Shown here: in pieces, positions 50,188-57,862 of the stretch
Position numbering within the stretch: position 1 is the first letter of the stretch
How the letters are laid out: the number at the start of each line of letters is the position of its first letter
Assembly (NCBI GenBank): GCA_020634435.1
Contig: JACKBS010000021.1
Span: 1 to 64,000 of the forward strand
Length of the DNA: 64,000 nt
Direction of reading: 5' to 3'
Source of the DNA: Ardenticatenaceae bacterium
GTDB taxonomy: Bacteria; Chloroflexota; Anaerolineae; Promineifilales; Promineifilaceae
The notes under the pieces: model-generated
Database searches by the model: none
Told to the model about the DNA's origin: nothing
What the model saw: the letters and a program-made list of their open reading frames with translations, nothing else
Program-made: the position numbers and the translations under genes

Positions 50188-50388
50188 ATGGACGAGTTAG
50201 TAAAAAGAGTCTCTGAAAAAACCGGTTTGCCCGAGGTGCAAGCCCAAAAAGCAGCTGAAGCGGTGCTAGAGTTTCTCAAAGATAAGCTTCCCGCGCCTCT
50301 GGCGGGGCAGCTAGATAAGCTGGTTGAAAATCCAGCCGCGACCAACCAGGCCGCAAATTTGTTGGACAATCTCTTTGGGAAAAAGTAG
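50188..50388 (+). CDS. Small helical protein of unknown function
   Basis: A 66-residue protein: 'MDELVKRVSEKTGLPEVQAQ', then 'AVLEFLKDKLPAPLAGQLDKL' and a C-terminal 'NLLDNLFGKK'. The pattern of a helix ending in R/K-T-G-L followed by 'AVLxFLKxKLP' is shared by short bacterial proteins related to DUF2267-like helical domains; the role is unknown. RBS AAAAGGAG stands before the ATG. A dispersed hairpin (50399-50454) begins just after the stop. Confidence 0.72.
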   Translation: MDELVKRVSEKTGLPEVQAQKAAEAVLEFLKDKLPAPLAGQLDKLVENPAATNQAANLLDNLFGKK

Positions 50389-50398
50389 AGGAAGTGAT

Positions 50399-50454
50399 AA
50401 GTGAAAAGTAAAAAGTGAAAAAGACATTTACTTCTCACTTTTTACTTTTCACTT
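50399..50454. repeat. Hairpin repeat, AGTGAAAAGTAAAAAGTG family
   Basis: 20-bp perfect arms separated by 16 bp, between converging genes. The right arm overlaps the 3' end of the DUF6504-like gene on the minus strand and encodes its last residues (Glu-Val-Lys-Ser-Lys-Lys) and stop. Confidence 0.75.
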
Positions 50455-50821
50455 CTTCATCTGGTCCATCCGGCAAAATCTCCCGGTTTAAAAACCAGCT
50501 CCCCAACCGCTGGGCTTGCCCTTTTGGAGCGCGGTCGTAGTAGATTTCGAAGATACGGCCGTTGCTCACCTGCACCCGAAAATAATATCGCCCTACACCC
50601 CAAGACCCCCGTTTGGCCGCTTTCAGCAAATTCTCTGGCCGCATGTTGTTGGCCATGCGCCCGCGACGGCCGTAATCGCGCCATTCCTGCAAATTAGCCA
50701 CAATCTCAAACCACTCCTCGCCCCAGACAAACCGCGCCGGGCAAGGCGGCTGCTTGGCAAAAAGTGGCGGCTGGGCAAATTCCACGTTGATGGGTTCACC
50801 GATAAAGCGTGTTGGGGGCAT
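50435..50821 (-). CDS. Small conserved protein, DUF6504-like
   Basis: A 128-residue protein. The middle 'ARFVWGEEWFEIVANLQEWRD' and the end 'YYFRVQVSNGRIFEIYYDRAP' resemble the DUF6504 pattern (W-x-G-x-x-Y/F-x-V ... R-V-x-x-x-x-G-R-x-F-x-x-Y-Y-D-R). Function unknown. Its ATG overlaps the TAA of the upstream PD40 lipoprotein gene by one base (TAATG), so the two are translationally coupled. Its last codons come from a dispersed hairpin repeat. Confidence 0.62.
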   Translation of the reverse strand: MPPTRFIGEPINVEFAQPPLFAKQPPCPARFVWGEEWFEIVANLQEWRDYGRRGRMANNMRPENLLKAAKRGSWGVGRYYFRVQVSNGRIFEIYYDRAPKGQAQRLGSWFLNREILPDGPDEEVKSKK

Positions 50822-51837
50822 TAAGGGCTCCAGCTAAGTGAATCGGCCGCGGATAGAGTGAGTAGTTGGGTCAGATTGGTGCCGTCTGGCTGTGCCAGGC
50901 TGATACCCGACCGCGAACTGAAAGCCAGAAAACGGCCGTCTGGCGACACCGCACCATATTGCCCAACCTGAGCTTCCGCAGTGATTTGTTCCGGCACACC
51001 GCCCGTCACCGGCAGCCGCCACCACAACGATGGCAAATCGTGCGCGGCGGCTACCTGGATGCCCAGCAAGCGCTCCCACCATCTGGCTGAACTGGTCTGG
51101 TTGCTCACCGCCGAAAAATAAAGCCATTGCCCATCCGCCGAGAAGAAAGGTGTATCCAGGGTCAAAAAGCGGTCTTGCGGCACCAAAACGGCCGCATTCT
51201 TACCGTCGCTGGTAGCCAGTATCAGCTCTGCCGCCAGGGAATCGCGATCGATGTGGATGTAAGCCAGCAAACGGCCGTCGGGCGACACCCTTGGCCAGAT
51301 GCCATCTTCGGCCAAAACGGTAATTTCTCCAGAGGCCATATCCAACTTTTCCAGCGTCGTTTTGAAGGTGAACGTGGCTGCATCCACCGGCACCACATGC
51401 GAAAAATAAAGCTGCTGTCCGTCGGGCGACCAGCTAGGATTAAAAAATACCTCTTGATTGGCTGTGCGCTCGATGAGCAGCCGGGGTTCGCTTCGGCCGT
51501 CAGCCAGAAGCAGGTAAAGGCCAGTGTAGCCAAACTGAATTTCATTTTCGCCGGGCGAGGGGGCATAGGTCATGGCAATCTGGCTGCCGTCAGGGGAAGC
51601 GGCCATGTGGCTAAGCCACGCATTCTCGGGAACTTCAAAGAGAGATTCGCTGGCTCCGGTAGCAAAATCATAGCGCAGCAGCGCCTGACGGCGAGTTTCT
51701 TGCAGGATGTAAAACAGGGAACCAGTCGGCGGTGGCGACCCGTCGCTTGAGGGGGGAACGGCCGTTGCCGCACCGCTCTCACAGGCCACCAACCCCATCA
51801 TCACACACGCCAGGAGGAATAATTGCACAACTTTCAT
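50821..51837 (-). CDS. TolB/PD40-type propeller lipoprotein
   Basis: A 338-residue lipoprotein: signal MKVVQLFLLACVMMGLVAC with lipobox LVAC, a Pro/Ser linker, then PD40 blades: 'ASPDGSQIAMTYA', 'WSPDGQQLYFSH', 'VSPDGRLLAYIH', 'FSADGQWLYFSA', 'VSPDGRFLAFSS'. This is the TolB-like propeller. No Tol-Pal system is evident. It is coupled by TAATG to the small DUF6504-like gene downstream. Confidence 0.83.
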   Translation of the reverse strand: MKVVQLFLLACVMMGLVACESGAATAVPPSSDGSPPPTGSLFYILQETRRQALLRYDFATGASESLFEVPENAWLSHMAASPDGSQIAMTYAPSPGENEIQFGYTGLYLLLADGRSEPRLLIERTANQEVFFNPSWSPDGQQLYFSHVVPVDAATFTFKTTLEKLDMASGEITVLAEDGIWPRVSPDGRLLAYIHIDRDSLAAELILATSDGKNAAVLVPQDRFLTLDTPFFSADGQWLYFSAVSNQTSSARWWERLLGIQVAAAHDLPSLWWRLPVTGGVPEQITAEAQVGQYGAVSPDGRFLAFSSRSGISLAQPDGTNLTQLLTLSAADSLSWSP

Positions 51838-51901
51838 GGGGCAATTGTACCTGCTTTTCGCACAGATTCGCGACGGTGGTTTTTACGCTTAACAGGGAAA
51901 A

Positions 51902-53107
51902 CTATATCTTGAGGGGCAGCTGGAAAGACGGCCGTTTCCCGTCTAACAACACATACGGAGCCAGGCGCTTGGTGGCAATGCCCAGCTGGCGCAAATGGTT
52001 CAGCTCTTGCAAACGGCCGTGCCGTCGCGCTTGGACAATGGTCTGGCTGTTTTTCACGCCGATGCCCGGCACGCGCAGCAGATGTTCTGGCTCGGCCCGG
52101 TTCAATTCCACGGGATCATGCTGCAAATTAGCCTGCGCCCAGGCCAGCTTGGGATCAATGTCTAGCGGTAGGTTGCCCTGCTGGTCAAACGGCATCTCTT
52201 CCAGGTCAAACCCGTAGTCACGAAACAAAAACGAGGTTTGATACAGGCGCACCTTGCGCATGGGGTTTTCGGCGGGATGATTTTCCAGCGGGGTGTCTTC
52301 CAACGGGCTAAAGGGGGAAAAGTAGACGCGCTGTAGGTGCAATTGCTTGGTCACATACTCGGTTGTGGACAGAATTTCGACATCGGTTTCACCCACAGCG
52401 CCGACCACAAACTGAGTTACAGTGGAGGGCCAACGGCCGTTCCAGCCTAAATGTGCCGGTTCATTTTGCCGAATTTGCTCAATTTGTTGCAACGGCCGTA
52501 ACAGCTCCCGGAAAAACTCTTTACGTGGGGCCAACAGTGCCAGGCGCTTGTCATTAGGCGCTTCCAGGTTCACGGAAAGCCGACTGGCCAGCGTCATGGC
52601 GTGGCGCAGCTGTGCTTCTTCGGCTCCAGGCATCACCTTCAGGTGTAAATACCCTTTAAACTGGTACTTGTTGCGCAAAATTTCGGCCGTTTCCAACAGC
52701 CGGTCCTGGGTCGCGACGCTCCCCTTGATGATGCCAGAACTGAGAAACAGCCCTTCCACCATGCCTGCCCGGTACAGCTGCATAAACGCCTTCGCCATCT
52801 CTTCCGGCTTGAAGGTGTGGCGGCGATAGTTGCGCCCGGCCCGGAAAGGGCAGTAGTAGCAGTTTCGTTCGCAGGCCGAAGTCAGCAGCGTTTTGAGCAT
52901 GGGCATCGTTTTGCCACCAGGCATGACGGCGTGGCTAATGCCCAATAACTCCTGTTTGGCCTGGCTATTTCGCTGACTTTTTGTGGGGGCGGATGGAATC
53001 ACCTGGCCACAAGGCGCGACTTCTGGCGCGGGGTTGACATTTGTCTCCTCGGCCGGTTCCAGGTGCATATTTAGGGCGATATCTTGCAACTTAACAAAGG
53101 TATCCAT
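51902..53107 (-). CDS. Radical SAM protein with helix-hairpin-helix C-terminus
   Basis: A 401-residue protein. The radical SAM cluster motif is C-x3-C-x2-C in 'CERNCYYCPFRAGRNYRRH' near residue 80, and 'GLFLSSGIIKGSVATQDRLL' and 'LHLKVMPGAE' follow. The C-terminus holds tandem helix-hairpin-helix elements ('LLRVPGIGVKNSQTIVQARR', 'LQELNHLRQLGI') that bind DNA. This fits the putative DNA modification/repair radical SAM family often paired with an unusual uracil-DNA glycosylase; no glycosylase gene is visible nearby. The start at 53107 has no strong ribosome binding site. Confidence 0.82.
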   Translation of the reverse strand: MDTFVKLQDIALNMHLEPAEETNVNPAPEVAPCGQVIPSAPTKSQRNSQAKQELLGISHAVMPGGKTMPMLKTLLTSACERNCYYCPFRAGRNYRRHTFKPEEMAKAFMQLYRAGMVEGLFLSSGIIKGSVATQDRLLETAEILRNKYQFKGYLHLKVMPGAEEAQLRHAMTLASRLSVNLEAPNDKRLALLAPRKEFFRELLRPLQQIEQIRQNEPAHLGWNGRWPSTVTQFVVGAVGETDVEILSTTEYVTKQLHLQRVYFSPFSPLEDTPLENHPAENPMRKVRLYQTSFLFRDYGFDLEEMPFDQQGNLPLDIDPKLAWAQANLQHDPVELNRAEPEHLLRVPGIGVKNSQTIVQARRHGRLQELNHLRQLGIATKRLAPYVLLDGKRPSFQLPLKI

Positions 53108-53438
53108 CGTGTACCTTATTATAGAACATTCGTTCGCAACTCACAAGGGATTGCTGCGTAAAGGCCTGGCATGCAGTAGAGACGTTGCAATGCAACGTCT
53201 CTACAAGGGGTTTTTGTTACTTTTTCGCAAGATATGTCACTTGTGGAGTGAAGAAAGCGTGTATTTTGATGTCGATTTGACCAATTAAGCATCTATGTTG
53301 TAAATGAGGCTACAAGCGTTGAACTCAAACCCGGTTACAGTGCCATCGATTTACACCGGGCGACCAGGGAGCAGATTCTCAAATTTATTACTGCTCTCTG
53401 GACAACGCAAAGTCTCATCCGGTAAAGGTAGAAATTAG
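53108..53438. other. 331-bp intergenic region with REP hairpin and coding-like remnant
   Basis: Contains the GTAGAGACGTTGCA hairpin (53176-53204) and, at about 53272-53416, an open stretch of some 48 codons without a start codon whose translation ends 'TREQILKFITALWTTQSLIR' before TAA. It may be the decayed end of a gene, or chance. No homology recognised. Confidence 0.4.
53176..53204. repeat. Intergenic hairpin repeat, GTAGAGACGTTGC family, copy 2
   Basis: 14-bp perfect arms GTAGAGACGTTGCA / TGCAACGTCTCTAC around a single A. Same family as 4917-4945. Confidence 0.82.
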
Positions 53439-54059
53439 ATGATGCGATTACAAAGAGAAAGCAACGGCCGTCCGCAGCCCCTACCACGGGCCGCAACCGG
53501 GCCGTTTCAAGAACGTTTGATGGATTCCAAAGCACGAGTTTTAACGGCCGTTTTAGCCAATCAAAGCTGTTATGTTCAGGGGGACGATGCCCCGTTGCGC
53601 TACCGCCTGCTCACCGACACGGCGCTGCGTCTGGCGGAATTGAACCAGTTGGCAGCCTACTTCGATCTGTCTGACCTGGCCTATCAGTATGATTTGACCA
53701 CGTGGATACAAAACGTTATTCGCCTGTTGGCCATTCAACTGAACCTGCCGCTGCCAACGGCCGTTTGGTTTGCCAACCACGCCGAGAATGACCCGGTAGA
53801 TATGCTGATTCAGTTCCTCGCTGAGCAGGTTTTGCCCAAAGTCAACCAACCCGTTCTGCTCTCGTTTGATGAAGCCGATCAGCTACAGCGTGCACCCTTG
53901 GCCGCCGATTTCTGGCGCCTGTTACAGGCTTTGCAAGAGGCCCGTAAGCACCCAGCATTTGAACAATTTTCGGTGATTTTGTGGGGGAAAAGCTCATGGC
54001 AGGCGTTGGCGGAAGACGGCCGTTTCCCTGCCGAGGCGTTAAAGCAGATTATTCTTTAG
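53439..54059 (+). CDS. AAA-like domain protein lacking Walker A
   Basis: A 206-residue protein resembling the AAA-like (AAA_35) ATPase module found next to sensor or CHAT-type domains: a Walker-B-like 'PVLLSFDEADQL' near residue 144, and the preceding 'LTTWIQNVIRLLAIQLNL' helix. The region where the G-x4-G-K-T loop would stand ('CYVQGDDAPLRYRLLTDTAL') has no such loop, so ATP binding is doubtful. It could be a degenerate remnant or a regulatory domain. The N-terminus (N-G-R-P-Q-P-L-P-R) is low-complexity; the true start is uncertain (53439 or 53442). It overlaps the convergent isomerase gene by 11 bp. Confidence 0.58.
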   Translation: MMRLQRESNGRPQPLPRAATGPFQERLMDSKARVLTAVLANQSCYVQGDDAPLRYRLLTDTALRLAELNQLAAYFDLSDLAYQYDLTTWIQNVIRLLAIQLNLPLPTAVWFANHAENDPVDMLIQFLAEQVLPKVNQPVLLSFDEADQLQRAPLAADFWRLLQALQEARKHPAFEQFSVILWGKSSWQALAEDGRFPAEALKQIIL

Positions 54060-54504
54060 CCCGATACGTGGCATCAAGCGCCGCAACCTGGCGCAAACAG
54101 CGATCATCGTCGTCATTGGGCACATAACTGGTGCTGAACCAGGAGTCCAAAATCTCTTTGGCCATCACCTCAGAGGTGCGGCGAATCGAGATGCAGAGGA
54201 TATTGGCATTGTTCCACAGCCGGGCACCGCGCGCCGTTTCGGCATCATCGCACAGGGCCGCACGAATGCCCGGCACTTTGTTAGCCGCCAGACTCACCCC
54301 CGTACCCGTCCAGCAAAACAAAATTCCCTCATCGACCGCCCCGCTGGCCACGGCTTCGGCCACCTGACGGGCTACTTCGGGCCAATCCTGCGGCCCGGCT
54401 TGCAATGGGCCAAACAATGAGACCGCATGGCCGCCTTCTTGAACAAGAGCAACCACACGGTCGGTGAGATGACATTTTTCGTCAGAACCAATGGCAATCT
54501 TCAT
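54049..54504 (-). CDS. RpiB/LacAB family sugar-phosphate isomerase
   Basis: A 151-residue isomerase of the ribose-5-phosphate isomerase B family: 'MKIAIGSDEKCHLTDRVVAL', 'LFCWTGTGVSLAANKVPGIRAALCDD' with the catalytic Cys and the phosphate-binding loop, and 'RLWNNANILCISIRR'. In classic RpiB the loop reads C-G-T-G-x-G; here Trp and Thr are inserted before G-T-G, so the substrate may differ from ribose 5-phosphate. ATG 54504 begins exactly at the family N-terminus; no ribosome binding site is seen. No pentose genes adjoin it. Confidence 0.82.
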   Translation of the reverse strand: MKIAIGSDEKCHLTDRVVALVQEGGHAVSLFGPLQAGPQDWPEVARQVAEAVASGAVDEGILFCWTGTGVSLAANKVPGIRAALCDDAETARGARLWNNANILCISIRRTSEVMAKEILDSWFSTSYVPNDDDDRCLRQVAALDATYRAKE

Positions 54505-54579
54505 AAAACATTTTTTTTGTGAGTAACTCATAAAATATTTAATCAGCTACTCGACTACAGATCTGAAAAGAAGTAATCT

Positions 54580-55458
54580 TTAGGATAAGTCGGTGCGCAG
54601 CAGTGTGCGCGTGTTGTTGATTCGAGCGTAAGACGGTCGTCCCGCTGGAGCGGTGTGGTTAACGGCCGTTGGGTACACCAACGTCACTCCATTTTGCCCC
54701 AAAGTATGAATTCGCTCAAGTTCCATCAAACGCTGCATGTCCGCCTCGGAAAATTGGCTCACGACCTCATGCAGCCGGGCCAGAAAACGCGCTTCGTTTT
54801 CGGTCTGCACGGCACGTTCTTGCACCGCTTCCAGAGCAGCTTTCACGTGGCGCGGCATGTCGATGGCGCCCACCATCACCCGCGAGAAAGAGAAGCCAGC
54901 TTCCGATAATCGAGCTGCGAGCTGCTGCCGCACGGCACGTTCCAACCGCTGCGTGGCCCCAGGTTCACAAATCTGGTCAATGGTCATGTCGCCAATGACG
55001 TGGCGCAGGCAGTTATCCAGGTGCTTGGTCACGATGCTGTTGGCCTTTTTGGGCAAATTACGCGCCAGTTTGGGCCGGGCTGATGGCTTAATCTGGAATG
55101 GATCAATATCAAAATTGACACTCCATTCTACATCTAGCGAAATACCGCCGTTGGTTTGGGCGGCCAGGCAACGGCCGTTTGCCGAACCAGAGCCCGTGGG
55201 AATGGTGTGGGTCATTTCCTCTGTCAGCGGGTTGATGGGATGCCGCCCGCCGGGCATAAAGCGAACAAATGCCTGCCGCCGCTTGTTAAACACAACCCCA
55301 ACTTCCATCTCTGGGATGTGAACAAAACCATACCGTTGATAGGCCCACAGAGCTAAAAGTGAAAAGAGGGAAACGGCCGTTCCCCACAAAGCCAGGCCGC
55401 CCCAGGCAGCTGCGGCCCCAATCATGCCAACCGTCAAAATCACAAATAATTTAAACAT
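54580..55458 (-). CDS. SPFH/prohibitin-like membrane protein
   Basis: A 292-residue protein with two N-terminal membrane segments (residues 2-45), then an SPFH-like domain: 'IPEMEVGVVFNKRRQAFVRFMPGGRHPINPL', 'ISLDVEWSVNFDIDPF', and a helical part 'AVRQQLAARLSEAGFSFSRVMVGAIDMPRHVKAALEAVQERAV'. SPFH proteins form membrane scaffolds; partners are unknown. The ATG at 55458 has AGGAG upstream. A consensus promoter with two operator repeats drives it (55484-55539), so its expression is probably tightly controlled. Confidence 0.82.
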   Translation of the reverse strand: MFKLFVILTVGMIGAAAAWGGLALWGTAVSLFSLLALWAYQRYGFVHIPEMEVGVVFNKRRQAFVRFMPGGRHPINPLTEEMTHTIPTGSGSANGRCLAAQTNGGISLDVEWSVNFDIDPFQIKPSARPKLARNLPKKANSIVTKHLDNCLRHVIGDMTIDQICEPGATQRLERAVRQQLAARLSEAGFSFSRVMVGAIDMPRHVKAALEAVQERAVQTENEARFLARLHEVVSQFSEADMQRLMELERIHTLGQNGVTLVYPTAVNHTAPAGRPSYARINNTRTLLRTDLS

Positions 55459-55483
55459 GAGAACACTCCTATACAATCAGATT

Positions 55484-55500
55484 AGTGTATTTATCACACT
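55484..55500. promoter_or_regulatory. Operator repeat 2 of the SPFH gene
   Basis: AGTGTATTTATCACACT, an imperfect palindrome lying downstream of the -10 box. Its centre is 32 bp (three helical turns) from that of operator 1. Confidence 0.7.
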
Positions 55501-55510
55501 TATTGACGAC

Positions 55511-55539
55511 AGTATAGTGTATCAAATACACTTTGTCAA
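55511..55539 (-). promoter_or_regulatory. Consensus sigma-70 promoter of the SPFH gene with operator 1
   Basis: On the minus strand: TTGACA (55539-55534), a 17-bp spacer, TATACT (55516-55511), 53 bp before the start codon. The spacer is almost entirely the palindrome AGTGTATCAAATACACT (55516-55532, 7-bp half-sites), so a dimeric repressor there would block RNA polymerase. Confidence 0.85.
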
Positions 55540-55624
55540 TGGGCTTGCCAAAGCAGTTTTCTGCCCCTTATAATCTTTTCAACTCATCAACAGTTACCCA
55601 CCATCACTAAAAAGGGGGTTCGCG

Positions 55625-56383
55625 ATGCTTAAAAATGGGTCTTTTACCGAGGGCTGGACCAACTTACCACCGTACGGCAACCTGATTAACCAGCAGCCAA
55701 ACGGCTGGACGTTACGCTGGATCAATCCGGGAGAGTCGCTGTTTGGCGCAGGCGATACGGCGTCGGGCGTTCCAGAGTGTGTGCACAAGCTGTCTGGGCA
55801 ACTGCCCACCAATGAGCAGTTGGGCGGCAAAGATGCGCTCATTTTGGCCGGAGATACGACCTACAAAGTGTTCCATGCAGGCAGCGCGTTTGGCGTTGAG
55901 CTAAAACAAGTGGTCACCGGTCTCAAACCGGGCAGCCAGGCGACGCTCGTGGTGCCGATCCTGGCCGTTTTGTATGACGAACCGGATCCCTACGGCGCAG
56001 AATCTGGTGTGTGGGTCAACGGGGAAGGGGAGTGGATAAACGGCGGCAAGATGGGTAACCGGAAATGGTACCGGCACAGAGTTACTTTTACGGTGCCAGA
56101 CAATGGCACAGCCGTTATCGAAGTTCGCGTCAAAAGCAAATGGTCGCGCAAAAAGGATTTTTTCATTGATGGCATCACGCTGGAAGCTGAAGAAGCCACC
56201 ATCGAGGAGATTGTGCCGGTCATTTTGCCCGATCCCATTGTCATTCCCGGCAATGATAAGGTGCCGACAACGGCCGTTTCTATCAAGCTACCCGTAGGCA
56301 TGAAGCTGGTAACGGCCGTTTCCGACGAGCCAAACACCGTCATTGTGATTGTGCCGCAAGGGATTACGGTAGAAACAGAGTAA
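55625..56383 (+). CDS. Unknown beta-rich protein, carbohydrate-binding-like
   Basis: A 252-residue protein without signal peptide. Residues 1-190 look like a jelly-roll domain: 'MLKNGSFTEGWTNLPPYGNL', 'QPNGWTLRWINPGESLFGAG', a buried 'KVFHAGSAFGVELKQVVTGLKPGSQATLVVPI', and 'YRHRVTFTVPDNGTAVIEVRVKSKWSRKKDFFIDGITLE', typical of carbohydrate-binding modules at the end of the fold. The remaining 60 residues are a Pro/Val-rich tail encoding two T-A-V copies of the octamer. No catalytic residues seen. The ATG follows GGGGGTTCGCG. The name by fold is tentative. Confidence 0.62.
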   Translation: MLKNGSFTEGWTNLPPYGNLINQQPNGWTLRWINPGESLFGAGDTASGVPECVHKLSGQLPTNEQLGGKDALILAGDTTYKVFHAGSAFGVELKQVVTGLKPGSQATLVVPILAVLYDEPDPYGAESGVWVNGEGEWINGGKMGNRKWYRHRVTFTVPDNGTAVIEVRVKSKWSRKKDFFIDGITLEAEEATIEEIVPVILPDPIVIPGNDKVPTTAVSIKLPVGMKLVTAVSDEPNTVIVIVPQGITVETE

Positions 56384-56387
56384 AAAC

Positions 56388-56437
56388 TGAGATTGGAGAT
56401 TAAACAGGCATCGAATCTCCAATCTCTAATCTCCCCA
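56388..56437. repeat. Compound palindrome, GGAGATTGGAGATT family, copy 2
   Basis: 'GAGATTGGAGATT' on the left mirrors 'AATCTCCAATCTCTAATCTCC' units on the right around a short loop. It sits between converging genes and is the same family as 23509-23568. Confidence 0.7.
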
Positions 56438-56463
56438 AAGCTATTTTTTGCCCATCCAGTCAG

Positions 56464-57099
56464 CTACTCCGAAATGCAAAAATACCAATGCGGCCGTATC
56501 TGGTCCACGTGTCGCCAACGACCGAGAAAGTTGCCCTGTTGGGGCGGGTTGCTGTCGCTGCGATAGAGATACCCGGAGAAGTTGCGCGGCGCGTTGCGCT
56601 CGTTGAAGAAAAAGATGGCGATGGCTTCACCTTCGGTTTGCACCCAAATACGGCCGTTGTCCGTGGACAAATAGCGGTACGGTTCTGCCAAATAAATCAC
56701 ACCACTCTCGTTAGGCACCAGTTCCCCCGATTCCACCAGCGCCACAACCGCCTCATAATGCCCCAAACGCATCTGAAAGCGGGCTGTTTCCCAGAGGTCA
56801 GCAAAGGGTACCAGCTGCACGATGATGAGCGTAAAAACGTTAATTGCCAGAGGGAGTGCGGCCCACTTCACGCCCCGATCGGCCCGAAATGGCAGGTAAA
56901 ACAGTGAAGCCAGGACCAGTGCCAGCAGCACAAATTGCAGCCCTTCCACCAGCGGATCGGCCCACGTGCTCCCCGTGGATTGATTGGTCTGCAAAACGGC
57001 CGTTAACCCAATCAGCACTACGCCAAACCAGGTAGAAAACAGCCCCAACGAAGGGAAATCTGGACGGTACAAGTCATCTGAACTGAGTGAGTGATCCAT
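56464..57099 (-). CDS. Membrane protein of unknown function
   Basis: A 211-residue protein with three hydrophobic segments in its first half ('LGLFSTWFGVVLIGLTAVLQ', 'GLQFVLLALVLASLFYLPF', 'AALPLAINVFTLIIVQLVPF'), followed by a soluble domain of about 115 residues ('RFQMRLGHYEAVVALVESGEL', 'GEAIAIFFFNERNAPRNFSGYLYRSD'). The soluble part probably lies outside the membrane. Not recognised. It is the last gene in a minus-strand run of membrane proteins and is separated from the upstream DUF1361 gene by an AGGTGCGACGCACTT inverted repeat. Confidence 0.68.
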   Translation of the reverse strand: MDHSLSSDDLYRPDFPSLGLFSTWFGVVLIGLTAVLQTNQSTGSTWADPLVEGLQFVLLALVLASLFYLPFRADRGVKWAALPLAINVFTLIIVQLVPFADLWETARFQMRLGHYEAVVALVESGELVPNESGVIYLAEPYRYLSTDNGRIWVQTEGEAIAIFFFNERNAPRNFSGYLYRSDSNPPQQGNFLGRWRHVDQIRPHWYFCISE

Positions 57100-57122
57100 C
57101 TTTTCCTCCTAAGTCCCGTAAG

Positions 57123-57188
57123 AGGTGCGACGCACTTTTTCAACAGAAGCCGGGTCCAATTGCCTGGCTCGTCAAGTGCGTCGCACCT
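57123..57188. repeat. Inverted repeat AGGTGCGACGCACTT, copy 2
   Basis: Identical 15-bp arms to 15592-15656, with a different 36-bp loop. It lies between two membrane protein genes. Confidence 0.82.
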
Positions 57189-57196
57189 TTACTCTT

Positions 57197-57862
57197 TCAC
57201 TGTTCCCGGCTCGCCACCAGCTGCGGCGGCAGGGCAAAAACAATGAAGTAGGCACCGATAAATACGGCCGTTAACAGCATAGTGACAACGGCCGTTTGCA
57301 CAAACTGGCTGCGCACCAGCATATGTCCGGCCAAATCACGCAGCAAAACGGTAGGATTCACAAACACATCCCAGCTGTTCCAGCGCAAAAAACGGCCGAT
57401 ATACACGCCAAAACTGCTCAAGCCCACCACCACCAGCACAAACAGCCAGCCTGCCAGCCAATTCCACGACCGCGTCACCAGGTCGTGCAGCCAGTAGAGC
57501 GAGGCCAGCCCTAAAAACAGACCAGCCAGGGCAAACGTCAGCAGCATGATCAGGTCATACCAGAGCGGCACCATACCCAATCGGCCTAGGTGCAGCAGAT
57601 CGGTGAGCAGGTAAGGGGCGTTGGGGAAAAAGAGCAGCCACAGGCCGCCCCACAGCCATCGGCCCCATTTGGTTGCGCCGCGCCGCCGAGCCAGCAGGGC
57701 AAACAGCACTGGCAACCAGGCTAAAAACAGATTCCACAACAAGAAGAAAAAGCCAAAACTATCGGTATAAACAAAGCGAACAAACCACATGGCCACTGCC
57801 AGACTAGAGGTAAACAGCAGTGCGGCCAGCAGCAAAAGTGTATGTTTGGTTGGTGATTGCAT
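57197..57862 (-). CDS. DUF1361 family membrane protein
   Basis: A 221-residue protein with about six transmembrane helices and the DUF1361 signatures 'WNLFLAWLPVLFALL', 'LWLLFFPNAPYLLTDLLHL' and 'SSFGVYIGRFLRWNSWDVF'. Function unknown. Its ATG overlaps the stop of the SGNH-like gene upstream by one base (TAATG), so both are likely made together. Confidence 0.85.
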   Translation of the reverse strand: MQSPTKHTLLLLAALLFTSSLAVAMWFVRFVYTDSFGFFFLLWNLFLAWLPVLFALLARRRGATKWGRWLWGGLWLLFFPNAPYLLTDLLHLGRLGMVPLWYDLIMLLTFALAGLFLGLASLYWLHDLVTRSWNWLAGWLFVLVVVGLSSFGVYIGRFLRWNSWDVFVNPTVLLRDLAGHMLVRSQFVQTAVVTMLLTAVFIGAYFIVFALPPQLVASREQ

